A DNA stretch of 64,000 nt. Origin: Euglena gracilis (Eukaryota; Euglenida; Euglenophyceae; Euglenales). This document shows, in pieces, positions 9,615 to 18,400 of this stretch. The stretch lies in contig CP154955.1 in NCBI GenBank assembly GCA_039621445.1, positions 62,810,123 through 62,874,122 of the forward strand. Direction: 5' to 3'. Position 1 is the first letter of the stretch, and each line of letters starts with the position of its first letter. The translations under genes were made by a program, and so were the position numbers. The notes under the pieces are model-generated. The model saw nothing but the letters and a program-made list of their open reading frames with translations. It had not been told where the DNA came from and did no database searches.

Positions 9615-11231
9615 TCATGCACAACTTTGCTCCAAATGCTCAACGAGTTGAAGTTGGCCGCAAATACGGTCAACTTCATCCTCCAAAGCGCGAATACGCT
9701 TGCGGTAACGGGGAAAACCATCCAAATGTGGAATCATTTCGAAAATTCCGGTGACGTCTTGGACAAGTTTCCCGTGAGACTCATCCAATAATTGGAGTTG
9801 TCCCGTTAATGCTTTTACAGCTTTTGAGAGAATCTGCAAAGGTGTTTGCACCTTGGTTGCTGTGGTGGTGGGTGTAACCGGTGCAGGATTATCCGACAAC
9901 GCGGTTGTGGTACCCACTGGCAAATTTCCGGGTTGTGGCTTATCTAAAAAAGCGGAAATTCGGTCATCCAACCTGGTAATCTCACCTTGCGTGGATCGGG
10001 CATTCCGATTCACCGATTCCTCAAGCCGTAATAGGCTGTTGCAGAAATCTTGCAAGGTTTCCTGATTGCCAGTGAGCATTTTGTCATAAAATGCCTTGAA
10101 ATCAGGGTTCTCGGTAATCCGGGAACTGGAACCTGCAGGTAGAGACTGCATTTCCGTTACTTTGGTAGACACCGATGCATACCGGGTCTGGAATTCTCCA
10201 ATAGCAGTTTGAATAGCGCTAATGTCCGGAACTCGGTGGGAAAGTGCGGAATAGCTTTGTTGCAAACCCGCAATGGCCGAGTGAATCCCGCCAACGTCGG
10301 ATTGCAACTGCAACTGCATGGAATCATGCCGTTGTGCTTGTTTCGCCACTTTCGCGCTCAGATTGGATAGTCCAACCCGATTTGCGTCACAATAGCAGGT
10401 TTTCTGCTCCAAACGGGAAAGTCGCTCGTCCACCTGCCGCACATACGTGTGGGGAGCAAAATTCACGTTGGCTTGTGACTGGAATTGCCGAAACTTTTCC
10501 GTTTCATCGCACAACTGCATAATGCGGTGTTGCGATTCATGGCAAGTTGCGGACAATGTGGTGAAATGGTCCATAGACACAAGTCCACCACTGTTTGTTG
10601 TTGCAGACGAGGAATCTCGTGCATGCAATTGTTGTTGCAAATGCAACAACGCGGATGAACAGGACTCCATTTGTCCCGATAACTGTCGTAGTGAGTCATG
10701 CAAGTGCAGAAACTTGGAATCATTCCGCGTTTCGGCTTCATGCATGCATTCACTAATTTGCCGGAAGTTTTGCGGGAGTTGTTGGCACATTTTGTCAAAG
10801 GTTTCCTGAAAGTTTGCAAGGTCAATACCCGCACTTTCGAAATTCCTCTGGCAATATTTGCCAACTTCCTGCAAGTAATTCCAGCAGTATTCCAGCTTGG
10901 TGTAGACATGTTTTTGGTTGTCCTCATCAAACTGAAGCACTTTGTTGAGTGCGTTTGCACAATCTGCAACGCATTGTTGCACATGGTTGAACTGCCTCAC
11001 AAGGGGGTGATCCCCTGGAAGCCGAGCAACGATATCCTGCACATAGTGAGGAGCTCCCCAGTGCCCTTCCCTTAGCCATCCATGGGTTGGGACGTACCGG
11101 AGAATTCCGGTACCACTAGGCGAGTCTCCGGCTGCCAAGGTAGTGCGGGATAGCACCCAAGATCGGGTGTTGGTGGCAAAGCTCTGTAAGCGCTTGCCGG
11201 TGGAAGAACGGGTGGTGGTTGAAAGAAACAC
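9615..11231 (-). CDS. Gag coiled-coil region, 538 codons open
   Basis: The longest open frame of the minus-strand gag. After a Ser/Thr-rich start it is largely alpha-helical with heptad-like spacing: FNHVQQCVADCANALNKVL, FQETFDKMCQQLPQNFRQI, LHLHDSLRQLSGQMESC, VDERLSRLEQKTC and RIRALEDEVDRICGQLQ. The same layout (long coiled coil before the capsid part) recurs in the gag at 62-63.9 kb and in the fragment at 42.5-43.1 kb. It overlaps the upstream 11072-11497 segment in another frame, so the true start is uncertain. Likely part of an inactive copy. Confidence 0.6.
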   Translation of the reverse strand: MFLSTTTRSSTGKRLQSFATNTRSWVLSRTTLAAGDSPSGTGILRYVPTHGWLREGHWGAPHYVQDIVARLPGDHPLVRQFNHVQQCVADCANALNKVLQFDEDNQKHVYTKLEYCWNYLQEVGKYCQRNFESAGIDLANFQETFDKMCQQLPQNFRQISECMHEAETRNDSKFLHLHDSLRQLSGQMESCSSALLHLQQQLHARDSSSATTNSGGLVSMDHFTTLSATCHESQHRIMQLCDETEKFRQFQSQANVNFAPHTYVRQVDERLSRLEQKTCYCDANRVGLSNLSAKVAKQAQRHDSMQLQLQSDVGGIHSAIAGLQQSYSALSHRVPDISAIQTAIGEFQTRYASVSTKVTEMQSLPAGSSSRITENPDFKAFYDKMLTGNQETLQDFCNSLLRLEESVNRNARSTQGEITRLDDRISAFLDKPQPGNLPVGTTTALSDNPAPVTPTTTATKVQTPLQILSKAVKALTGQLQLLDESHGKLVQDVTGIFEMIPHLDGFPRYRKRIRALEDEVDRICGQLQLVEHLEQSCA

Positions 11232-11536
11232 GGGGTTTCTAGCCCTCTCTCCGGTGTGTGCAGCTGCACCATTGCTGCAGACAGAGGCGAATACCCCTGT
11301 TGTGGCAAGGTGAGTGTAGAAGAGGCCGCATTAGCCTGTGAAGCTAATGAAGTGGAGGGATCATCGCCGACCACTGTCAATAATGATAAATGCTGCAATC
11401 TTGACAATTGAACCAATTGTGCCTCATCGGCGTGGGAACTGGAAGCACTTTCACATAAAAGCTTCCAATCCCCTGTTTCTTGGTCAATGTCTTGCAATGA
11501 TGCCTGTAATAAGGCATAGTTGAGTTGATGGTTGGG

Positions 11537-11596
11537 TTAGGGTTAGGGTTAGGGTTAGGGTTAGGGTTAGGGTTAGGGTTAGGGTTAGGGTTAGGG
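11537..11596 (+). repeat. Interstitial telomere-type repeat (TTAGGG)10
   Basis: Ten exact TTAGGG units, preceded by a degenerate TTGGG. TTAGGG is the telomere unit of Euglenozoa and many other eukaryotes. Here it is interstitial: complex sequence with mobile-element genes continues on both sides. It lies between the primer-binding-site-like motif (11959-11984) and the gag start (about 11497) of the minus-strand element, so it sits in that element's 5' leader. Confidence 0.95.
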
Positions 11597-11958
11597 TTCA
11601 AATTTGCTCATTGAACTCATCAACAATTCGTAGTCAAATTTGTGGTTGGGGGTTGTGCTTCGCATCCTTTGAGATGGGTAAAAAGGCAAAACCCCAAAAA
11701 CTCACTGAAATAGGCAGAGAAACATGGACCAGAAAGGTTGTATCGGCGAATACCGAACAGTGCCTTCTGAGACCTGTATCCTAGCTTAAAGGTTAGCTAG
11801 GGCCAGGAACAGTACTTTCACCTTGTTTCACGGCTCAGTACGATCCTCACCACCAGTCAGCCACAGAGTTTCTCTGTGTGGAACGTCTGTGTGGGATCGT
11901 TGCCTAAATCTGCAACCAAGTGTATTACCTGGTAGCCTTTCTTTCTGTAGGATCCTTG

Positions 11959-11984
11959 ACCTAATCTGCTACCAAGTGTACGTC
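11959..11984 (-). promoter_or_regulatory. Primer-binding-site-like motif (initiator tRNA-Met type)
   Basis: On the minus strand this reads GACGTACACT then TGGTAGCAGATTAGGT. TGGTAGCAGA is complementary to the 3' end of many eukaryotic initiator tRNA-Met molecules (TCTGCTACCA), the usual primer for LTR-element reverse transcription. Orientation and distance suit the gag gene starting at about 11.5 kb. The same 26 bases occur at 59259-59284 in the opposite orientation, and a degenerate copy lies at about 11905-11926. Confidence 0.6.
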
Positions 11985-13249
11985 AAAAAATTTCCCTTTT
12001 CCTGTTTTTGGCACTTTCTGAAAAAGGGTTTCGCTTTCGCCTTGGTGCGCAATCTACTTATGGTAGGGAAAAGTCTTTGGAGTAACAAAAAGTGGATTTC
12101 CCCTTTTGTTCCCAATTCCCCAAGAGGCAAAGCACAAGACAAAGACTTCAGAAGTTTCCTCTGAAGTCAAGTTCAGTTGTTCCGAGGGTTCTTCCCTCTG
12201 ACAAAACCAATGGCGCAACAGTGTACGTCCGATTCCCAATTCCCCTTTCCCAATTCCCAAAAAGCCTTCGCTTTCGCCTTGTCGCACCTACTTGGGAACT
12301 GAAAATAAGAGTAACAGAAAAACCCTTTTCCCACTTCCCAAGAAGCAAAGCACAGAGCAATGCAGGGAGGACGGACTGGATATCCAAGTCCGGTTCTGAG
12401 AAAAGGAAGGAACAAGAATATAAAAGAATAATAATACCACCTGTGGAGAGAGAAGGGGCACCCATTAGGAAATCCTAATAGGATCTGCTTCCATCCTAAC
12501 TTCCTCAACGGAAGTGGACAGAAGCATACGCCTGGTACACATCCCCCTCCCAGGGCTATGCCCGATTTCCCCTTTGGACCAGGCATTCTGGCCACAGCGA
12601 TTTCAGACACAGACCTGGTCTGTGGGAGGTGCACCCTAGCGCATCCACAGAGGCCCTTTCCGTCGCACAGGGGTCCACTCAAGGGGGGGGGGGGCGGAAG
12701 GAGGGGGACCCAAAAGGCCCAAAACGCGCAAAATGGTTTCACCTATTCTGCGGTGGCTTATGGGTATATAGTATATTATAGCCCACTGGGGAAAATGGGG
12801 CTGGCAGGTTTCCTTGCCAAGCAAACCCATCCACCGAGTTTGGGTGTGCCAAAGGCACATGGGGTTGGGTCCACGGGCATTCCAGGAAAACCCATGGGGA
12901 GGGTGTGGAAGGAGGGGGCCCTCTGACCAGTCAAACCTGGGCAGGGCGCATGGCCAGTCAAACCTGACCACACAAAAAGAAAAACCTACTCTACAAAACA
13001 AACTGCCGGCGACAGCATTTTCTCCGGGGAGGGAAAATAGAGAGGAGTGGGGGGTTGGGTTAGGCCAGAAAAGTTGTGCTGTCTGGCAGCCTTCTGGCCT
13101 CAAACGGCCGAAAAGAAAAAGGGAAGGAAAAGAGGCCGTCGGCCCTGTGCGCTGTGTGTCGCACGCCCGCGAGAGGGGAGAGTGGAGAGGGGTGTGCATG
13201 CGTGCGCACGGAATCCTGCACATGGCACCATCCCGGTTGGGACTTACTA

Positions 13250-13326
13250 GCGGTGAATACCGCAAAGGGTCTTCGAAGGGGGTGTTCGGGCGAATACCCA
13301 AACAGGGTGTCAGGCGAATACCTGAC
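13250..13326. other. Cluster of hairpins sharing a [C/T]GAATA loop
   Basis: Three short stem-loops: GCGG-TGAATA-CCGC (13250-13263), GGG-CGAATA-CCC (13288-13299) and GTCAGG-CGAATA-CCTGAC (13309-13326). A fourth, TCGG-CGAATA-CCGA, is at 11743-11756. The stems differ in sequence but pair, while the loop is constant. Confidence 0.55.
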
Positions 13327-13366
13327 GAGGGTTCTGAAAGGCGCCGCATTGGCGCTTACAGACACC

Positions 13367-13780
13367 TCACCTGCCTTTATCGGCTGGGCGTTCGCGCACC
13401 TCACGCCAGTAGTCGTGTTGAGGGTCCCCTAATGGGTCCTCAACCAACTCCAGTTGGCGTGGGGAACGCTGCGGAGCTGATTCACTCCGGATGGTGTTCT
13501 GATCCGGGTCGTTGATATCAAAGGATAGGGTCTCCCAGTCCTTTATCCAACTGTCCGGCAGCTTCTCTCTGGTACGGTCAGCATGATGCTGAAGGTACCG
13601 TTTGAGCTGCTCCCAGAAAATTCTGGGCAGCATCACCGGCCAGATGATGTAATTCATCCGGGGGTGTTTCGCAGGCACCTGCGGGGGCATCCCCTGGGTC
13701 TGCTTGAAGTTGACGTCATACGTCCACCTCGCTGTCCGAGCTCTTGCGGTACGGGAGCCCGTGGTCCGAGGGCACGACAT
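13367..13780 (-). CDS. Unassigned 137-codon ORF
   Basis: Open frame with protein-like composition: MNYIIWPVMLPRIFWEQL, KRYLQHHADRTREKLPDSW, KDWETLSFDINDPDQN, and an acidic/Arg-rich end. No domain recognised. It lies at the outer edge of the left retroelement cluster and may be the 3' part of another element. No partner frames were found beside it. Confidence 0.35.
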   Translation of the reverse strand: MSCPRTTGSRTARARTARWTYDVNFKQTQGMPPQVPAKHPRMNYIIWPVMLPRIFWEQLKRYLQHHADRTREKLPDSWIKDWETLSFDINDPDQNTIRSESAPQRSPRQLELVEDPLGDPQHDYWREVRERPADKGR

Positions 13781-13784
13781 TTAT

Positions 13785-13985
13785 TGCATTTTCTCATGAA
13801 ATTTAGCATTTTGGAGACCAGATGATCCAGAAAAATCGATTTTCTTTGTTATTTATCGTCCGAAACCATATTTTTTACCTACATTTTCAAGGCAAAATTC
13901 AGGTCGTCGGCCCGAAATTGGGGGGGATATTAACTCAGTTGGCATAGTCGGACCTCGAGGGGGGGAGGGTATTATTTGGGGGGGG
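13785..13985 (+). repeat. Dispersed repeat copy (inverted partner at 36.73-36.96 kb)
   Basis: About 180 bases containing GAAATTTAGCATTTT, TTTTTACCTACATTTTC and a G-rich end with GGGTATTATTTGGGGG. The reverse complement of 36730-36960 matches it along its whole length with scattered changes. The rest of 13.99-15.4 kb shows no gene apart from the minus ORF at 14937-15497. Confidence 0.65.
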
Positions 13986-14936
13986 GGGTAATATTTGGGG
14001 GCAGGGTTTACCCAAAACAAACTTCAAGTTGCAAACATTCCCAAAAACTTCCAGTAACTGGTAACTATTCGCCACCAGTTGCTGTGTTTGAAAGAAAGCA
14101 TTCTTTTGCTTTTGGAGAGTTGGTCAAAAAAATCAATTTTTTGTTTGATCGGCAGTTGTCCAGCCAGCCCAAATTTTCCGGCCTCTGAGCGGGGCCTCTC
14201 CCCCGGGAGGTAAGTCAGTCAGTCAGTCACTAAGCGAAGTCCTCGAGGCATCAGGGGGACCCCAATGTATGAATGCTTTTTTAGGCTGGTTTTTTCCGCA
14301 CAATCCAAGATTTGACCCTCAAAAATAATACCACTTTGGGATTTTCTGCAACAGATCCAAAAGTGGACCCAGGGTCTTATTTGGGGATCACAATGAGGGA
14401 GGGTAATTAATCAGCTCCATTTTCAAGCAGCTTTGAGCTTTCTGTGATAACTGGGTTGTGTGGAGCGGTGCACCACTCACATCCTGTCACGCTCAAAACA
14501 TTCACATCCTGTGTGTGACTGGTCGGTGCGCGACACACTCAAGGATTGCGGACTGAAGTGTTTCAATACAGTCATTTACAGCCAAGCTTTTCCAGTTGTT
14601 TCCTCCGTGTCCCTCTCAATGAGGTGCATTTTCACCAGCAGTGCAAATCCACTGCGACGTTGCAAATATGGCGGTGCATTTGTGACGCATCAATGACCGA
14701 ATTGCCTGGTTTGCATACCTGTGTCCTGCACCCTACATTAGTTGCAGCCTTCACGAAGTTGCAGTGTTACAATTGTGATTGTGTTTATTATTATGAACAA
14801 CACCAGAAAATGCAATTAAAATTACAATGACAATGACAATGACAATGATGACGATTATGTGTGGTATGATGCATGGCTTGCACCCAAGACGCTGCTTAAG
14901 CCGGAGGGCACCATCCCGGGGGGGCCAGCCAGCCAG

Positions 14937-15497
14937 CTAGAAGCCTTTTGCCAGCCAGCAGCCTTTTTTCAGCCTCGGACCCCCATCAACGAGTTTTATT
15001 TCCTCTGCATCCACCCAAAGGGCAAAGGGCGGTTGGGCGGGTAACAGATTTTTGTTTTCGGAGGAGCAAAGATGGCCAAAAAAAAGGACAAAACCAGGGC
15101 GGAAATGGCATTCCCAGATCAAATTATGGGTCAAAAAAGTTGATTTTTTTCCATTTGACGGGCTTTGGAGAATTTTTGGCTTTCGATTTCGATCTTTGGC
15201 ACCTGGTTTGATCCGAGTTTCCAACCAGTGGGGGGGGGTCAACAAGCGACGCCATGCCTGCAAGTGCTCAGGTAATGCCTCCGCAAAGACCAGGGTATTA
15301 AGTTGAACCGCCATGCTCCCCCAGTCCCACCCAATTAGTACCCTGTCAAAGATAGGTAAATCATGGACATATGTATCATCCAGTAAATTAAAAAAAAAAC
15401 GAAGGAGCTTGGGTTCGAGGGGGTGAAGGGGCGGCTGCTTGACGCTGTGTTCAGTGAGATTCGCCCAGACCTCCGTCTTCTGGGGGAGCGTGTGCAC
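14937..15497 (-). CDS. Unassigned minus-strand ORF, protein-like middle part
   Basis: A 186-codon open frame. Its middle has normal protein composition: LLRFFFNLLDDTYVHDL, IFDRVLIGWDWGSMAVQL and FAEALPEHLQAWRRLL. The C-terminal part lies in a MITE-related repeat (CCAGCCAGCAGC family) and is surely not protein. It overlaps cullin exon 1 on the other strand. It could be an exon-sized piece of an element gene or chance; I do not recognise it. Confidence 0.3.
   Translation of the reverse strand: MHTLPQKTEVWANLTEHSVKQPPLHPLEPKLLRFFFNLLDDTYVHDLPIFDRVLIGWDWGSMAVQLNTLVFAEALPEHLQAWRRLLTPPHWLETRIKPGAKDRNRKPKILQSPSNGKKSTFLTHNLIWECHFRPGFVLFFGHLCSSENKNLLPAQPPFALWVDAEEIKLVDGGPRLKKGCWLAKGF
15405..15462 (+). 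CDS. Cullin exon 1 (first found)
   Basis: Encodes KELGFEGVKGRLLDAVFSEI (phase 1 end), matching the helix before the ER-x-G motif of cullins. The 3' edge is set by intron 1: CAG at 15466-15468 pairs with CTG at 16370-16372 in a 9-bp helix (CAGACCTCC with GGGGGTCTG, one wobble). The 5' edge is uncertain; an AG lies just before 15405. Confidence 0.75.
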
Positions 15498-18400
15498 TCG
15501 TGTGTGCCTCTCATGTGCGGGGTTGTGTGCTTGTGCTGCAAGTGTGTGCCTGTTCCCTTCTGGGAAGTTCTATTGTGTGTGTGTGTTTTGCTGCGTTTAT
15601 TGTGTGTGTTTTGCTGGCGTTTGGTGTGCCTTTCTTGGCCAACCAGTTGACCTCCCCCTCTGAACATCCAAGCAACCAATCACATGGTCACTGGGGGAGG
15701 GATTGACTGGTTTTTCCACAGTGAGTGATTGTTTTTCAGGCCTGAACCCAAAGTCCGCAAAAAATCAATCACCAAAGTAGCTGAGTGCCAAAGGCCCGCA
15801 ATAAAGAAATTGGCCATTTATTTCATTATTGTGGTGAATTTTCCCTGATCCCGGAGTGATCCCCCGGGGAGAAGTGGAGTGACCAGGGCAGTCCATTTGG
15901 GACAGAAGTTTTTTGTTGAAATTGTCGAGGGCCGCCACTTAAGGACTGCCCTCAAACCATAATGGCATTTAAAGTCTGTATCTTGATCCATTCAGTGGGC
16001 CACATGAAAACCACACCAGCAAGGGTGTTATGGGCGAAAGTCCCAGGGTTCAATGCACCAAGCTTTCCCTCAAAATCGACCCGCTGTCGCCAAAATATGT
16101 CCTTTTTTTCCTTGTGGCTGTTTTCATGGGTGTGGTGGGGCAGGAAATTATTCACGCTTTAGGGCCGCCCCCAGCACAATAGTACAGGTAGTTGTAGCAG
16201 CATTTTTCATAGTGGAGCGGAATGGTCTAATAATAGTAATTGAGTATAATAGCATGGGTAGCAGCCCCCCAGGGACGGTAGTATTTGTATGCTCTGTTTT
16301 GTCGGCCTTGCTGAAGCCAACTGCAGGGGAAGGGAGATGGATTGCCCGGCGTGGCCTCCGGCCGGGGGTCTGCCGGTAAAGCGAGCGGCAGGGCTACACC
16401 ATCAACCGGGCGGACGTCAAGGAGGCCGTCGGGCTCTTCGTGGAGATGGGCATGGCCCGCCCCGCCGCCCGGCCGCGCTGGGGTTTGCCGGTGGCCCCGG
16501 CCCCGACCGTTGAGTCAGGATCGGGCTTCTTTTTACCGCAGAAGACCCTGCTGGGGGGGGGGGGTGGCTGGGTCCGGGCCAGAAGCCCAGGTTTTTTTTT
16601 GTTTCTTGGGGGGAAATGCCCTCAGATGACCCGATATTGGGGGGAGGGGTCCCGCCCGGAGAGGTCCCGCTGGGCTGGGTGGGTGGGGGGAGTTTTTTTT
16701 AGCAGAAGCCTGTTCAGGAACCCTTGGCCCACCTGCAGACAACAATTGCTGAGTTGCCGGGGGGGGGGGGGGGGCATGGATCTGGCGTGATTTGATATGG
16801 TTGTCATTCACCGTGTGATGTTGGTTGGGTGAGGACGTGCAAAGCGGCGTCCCCCGCAAGTGGGGAGGGGGTGGAGGCGCTGAGACATGGGGGCGGGGGG
16901 GGCGCCAGGGATACGCTGACGGTGTACACCCGGGACTTCGAGGAGCCGTTCCTTACCCGCACCGCCGAATTCTGCCCCGGGACAGCCTGGTGCGAGGGGT
17001 CTGCAGATCCCAGAAGTACGAAGCCCAGAAATAAAACCGCTGGATGAAGAACACCTTTGTGTTTTCAGGCCACCAAGATGCCAAATGCTGCATGCAGCTG
17101 GGTACAATTCAGTATTGCAGTTTTTGGAAAACTCTCACTCTTCATTTCTGATTTTTTATTCCAATCATCAAATTAGCCGTATTTTTTGCGTTTTTTTTTC
17201 TGATGGGATTTTTCAATTTTTGTTGGAATGCAAAATTTCTCATTTTGCCCCCGATTTATCCCCAAGACGAAAATTCTGTTGGTTTTTTGGCATAATGTGA
17301 GGGTTACATTTATCATAAGGAACAGGTATCGTGGTCGGGCCGTTTAATCGAAGTTAAGCCTCAAGTTTCACGTAAAATTTGGGTTCACTCACGCCCAACC
17401 TTAGTGTTAGTTATTAATGTTAGGTTCAGGTGTATTCTTTGGCCGAAAGATTAAATTGAATCCAGGTCTTATTTTAGGCCCTGGCTGCTAATTGTGACAG
17501 TGACCTTACTTCGAACCCTGACCCTGACCATTTCCCGAAATTTTTTTTGTAAAAATTCATAATGGACTTTGGGGGAAATGGTGATAATGCTTCTCATTTG
17601 TCATGAAAAATTTTGGCCGAAAGGCAACTCAGAATTTCATCAAAAAGTCAAAATGGTTGCCTGGTTGTCTTTTTTGTCGGTTTTTTTTTCATTACCAAAC
17701 AGACCCCAAAAATCGATCATATTTTGTAGCCGCGTCTTTTTGTGGTAAAATTGATTACCGCTGTAGTGACTCCCCAAACGGGCACCGAAAAAGGTTCGCA
17801 TTTTTGTCCAGAATGTTCAGTGGACGTTTGTTTGTTGGCTTTTGTGGGGGCAAACAGCAGGGGGCGCCAGGCTCCCACCGTTGTCGGGCCTGGGCTGTTC
17901 CAGCCCCACCGCGTTGAGAGCAGCAAATGGATCTCAGAGGACTCCGCATCCGCCGCAGGGCTTTTGGGATCCTTCTCGGGGGGATGCAGTGCACAGCCTT
18001 CATTTTCATCCACCTGCTGCATTCTCCGGCAGAATGTGTGTTTGTGTGTCTGTGCACTTCGGTGCATGTGTACAAATTTCTTTTCCTTTGTCAAAAGGCA
18101 CCGATACATGACAGACAGGCACCCAGAGATGCAGGCGTCGCACAAAAAAACAAAGACAAACAGACGCATCACTCAGGTGCACACCCGGCAGGGGAAAAGG
18201 CACGCAATAATTATCAGCCTTAGCTGGAAAACTGCCAAATACACAACATAATATGGCAGCAGCCAACTTGTTATCATAGAAAGGTTTCAGAGTCTCAGCA
18301 TAGCAATTATCTCGGGGGGGGGGGCGATAGTTAAAAGCCTCCAAATGAACCCCCCAAATAATAAACACCTCCGAAAACCGTGAGGGCAAAGAGAAAAAAG

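Larger units (their letters stand above)
7690..11497 (-). pseudogene. LTR-element gag gene, coiled coil, capsid and two zinc knuckles
   Basis: Gag-like gene read leftward from about 11.5 kb. The N-terminal segment (11497 to 11072) is Ser/Pro-rich. A 538-codon open stretch (11231 to 9615) is helical and heptad-like. It is followed by a Pro-rich, frameshifted linker, a capsid-like part, and two CX2CX4HX4C knuckles. Gag would package the element RNA in virus-like particles. The frame changes at least five times. The coding sequence stops abruptly near 7690, where the opposite-strand ORF begins, and no protease or pol of this element follows in the window. Confidence 0.75.
11600..13360 (-). other. 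Putative 5' leader and LTR-like region of the minus-strand gag element
   Basis: No convincing protein here. It holds the primer-binding-site-like motif, an imperfect internal duplication (about 12030-12150 against 12264-12360, sharing TTCGCTTTCGCCTTG) and four small hairpins with one loop sequence. By position it is where the 5' LTR and leader of the 8-11.5 kb gag element should be. I found no second LTR copy, so its outer boundary is not defined. Long open frames around 12.7-13.5 kb look like GC-rich noise. Confidence 0.4.

Noticed and set aside
11537-11596. A true chromosome end
   Set aside because: Complex sequence with element genes continues on both sides, and only ten units are present.
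11377-11601. Asn-Pro repeat ORF on the minus strand
   Set aside because: It is a translation of the telomere repeat and has no other support.
12636-13515. Long ORFs at 12.6-13.5 kb on both strands
   Set aside because: GC-rich and low-complexity frames open on both strands at once, without any recognisable motif.
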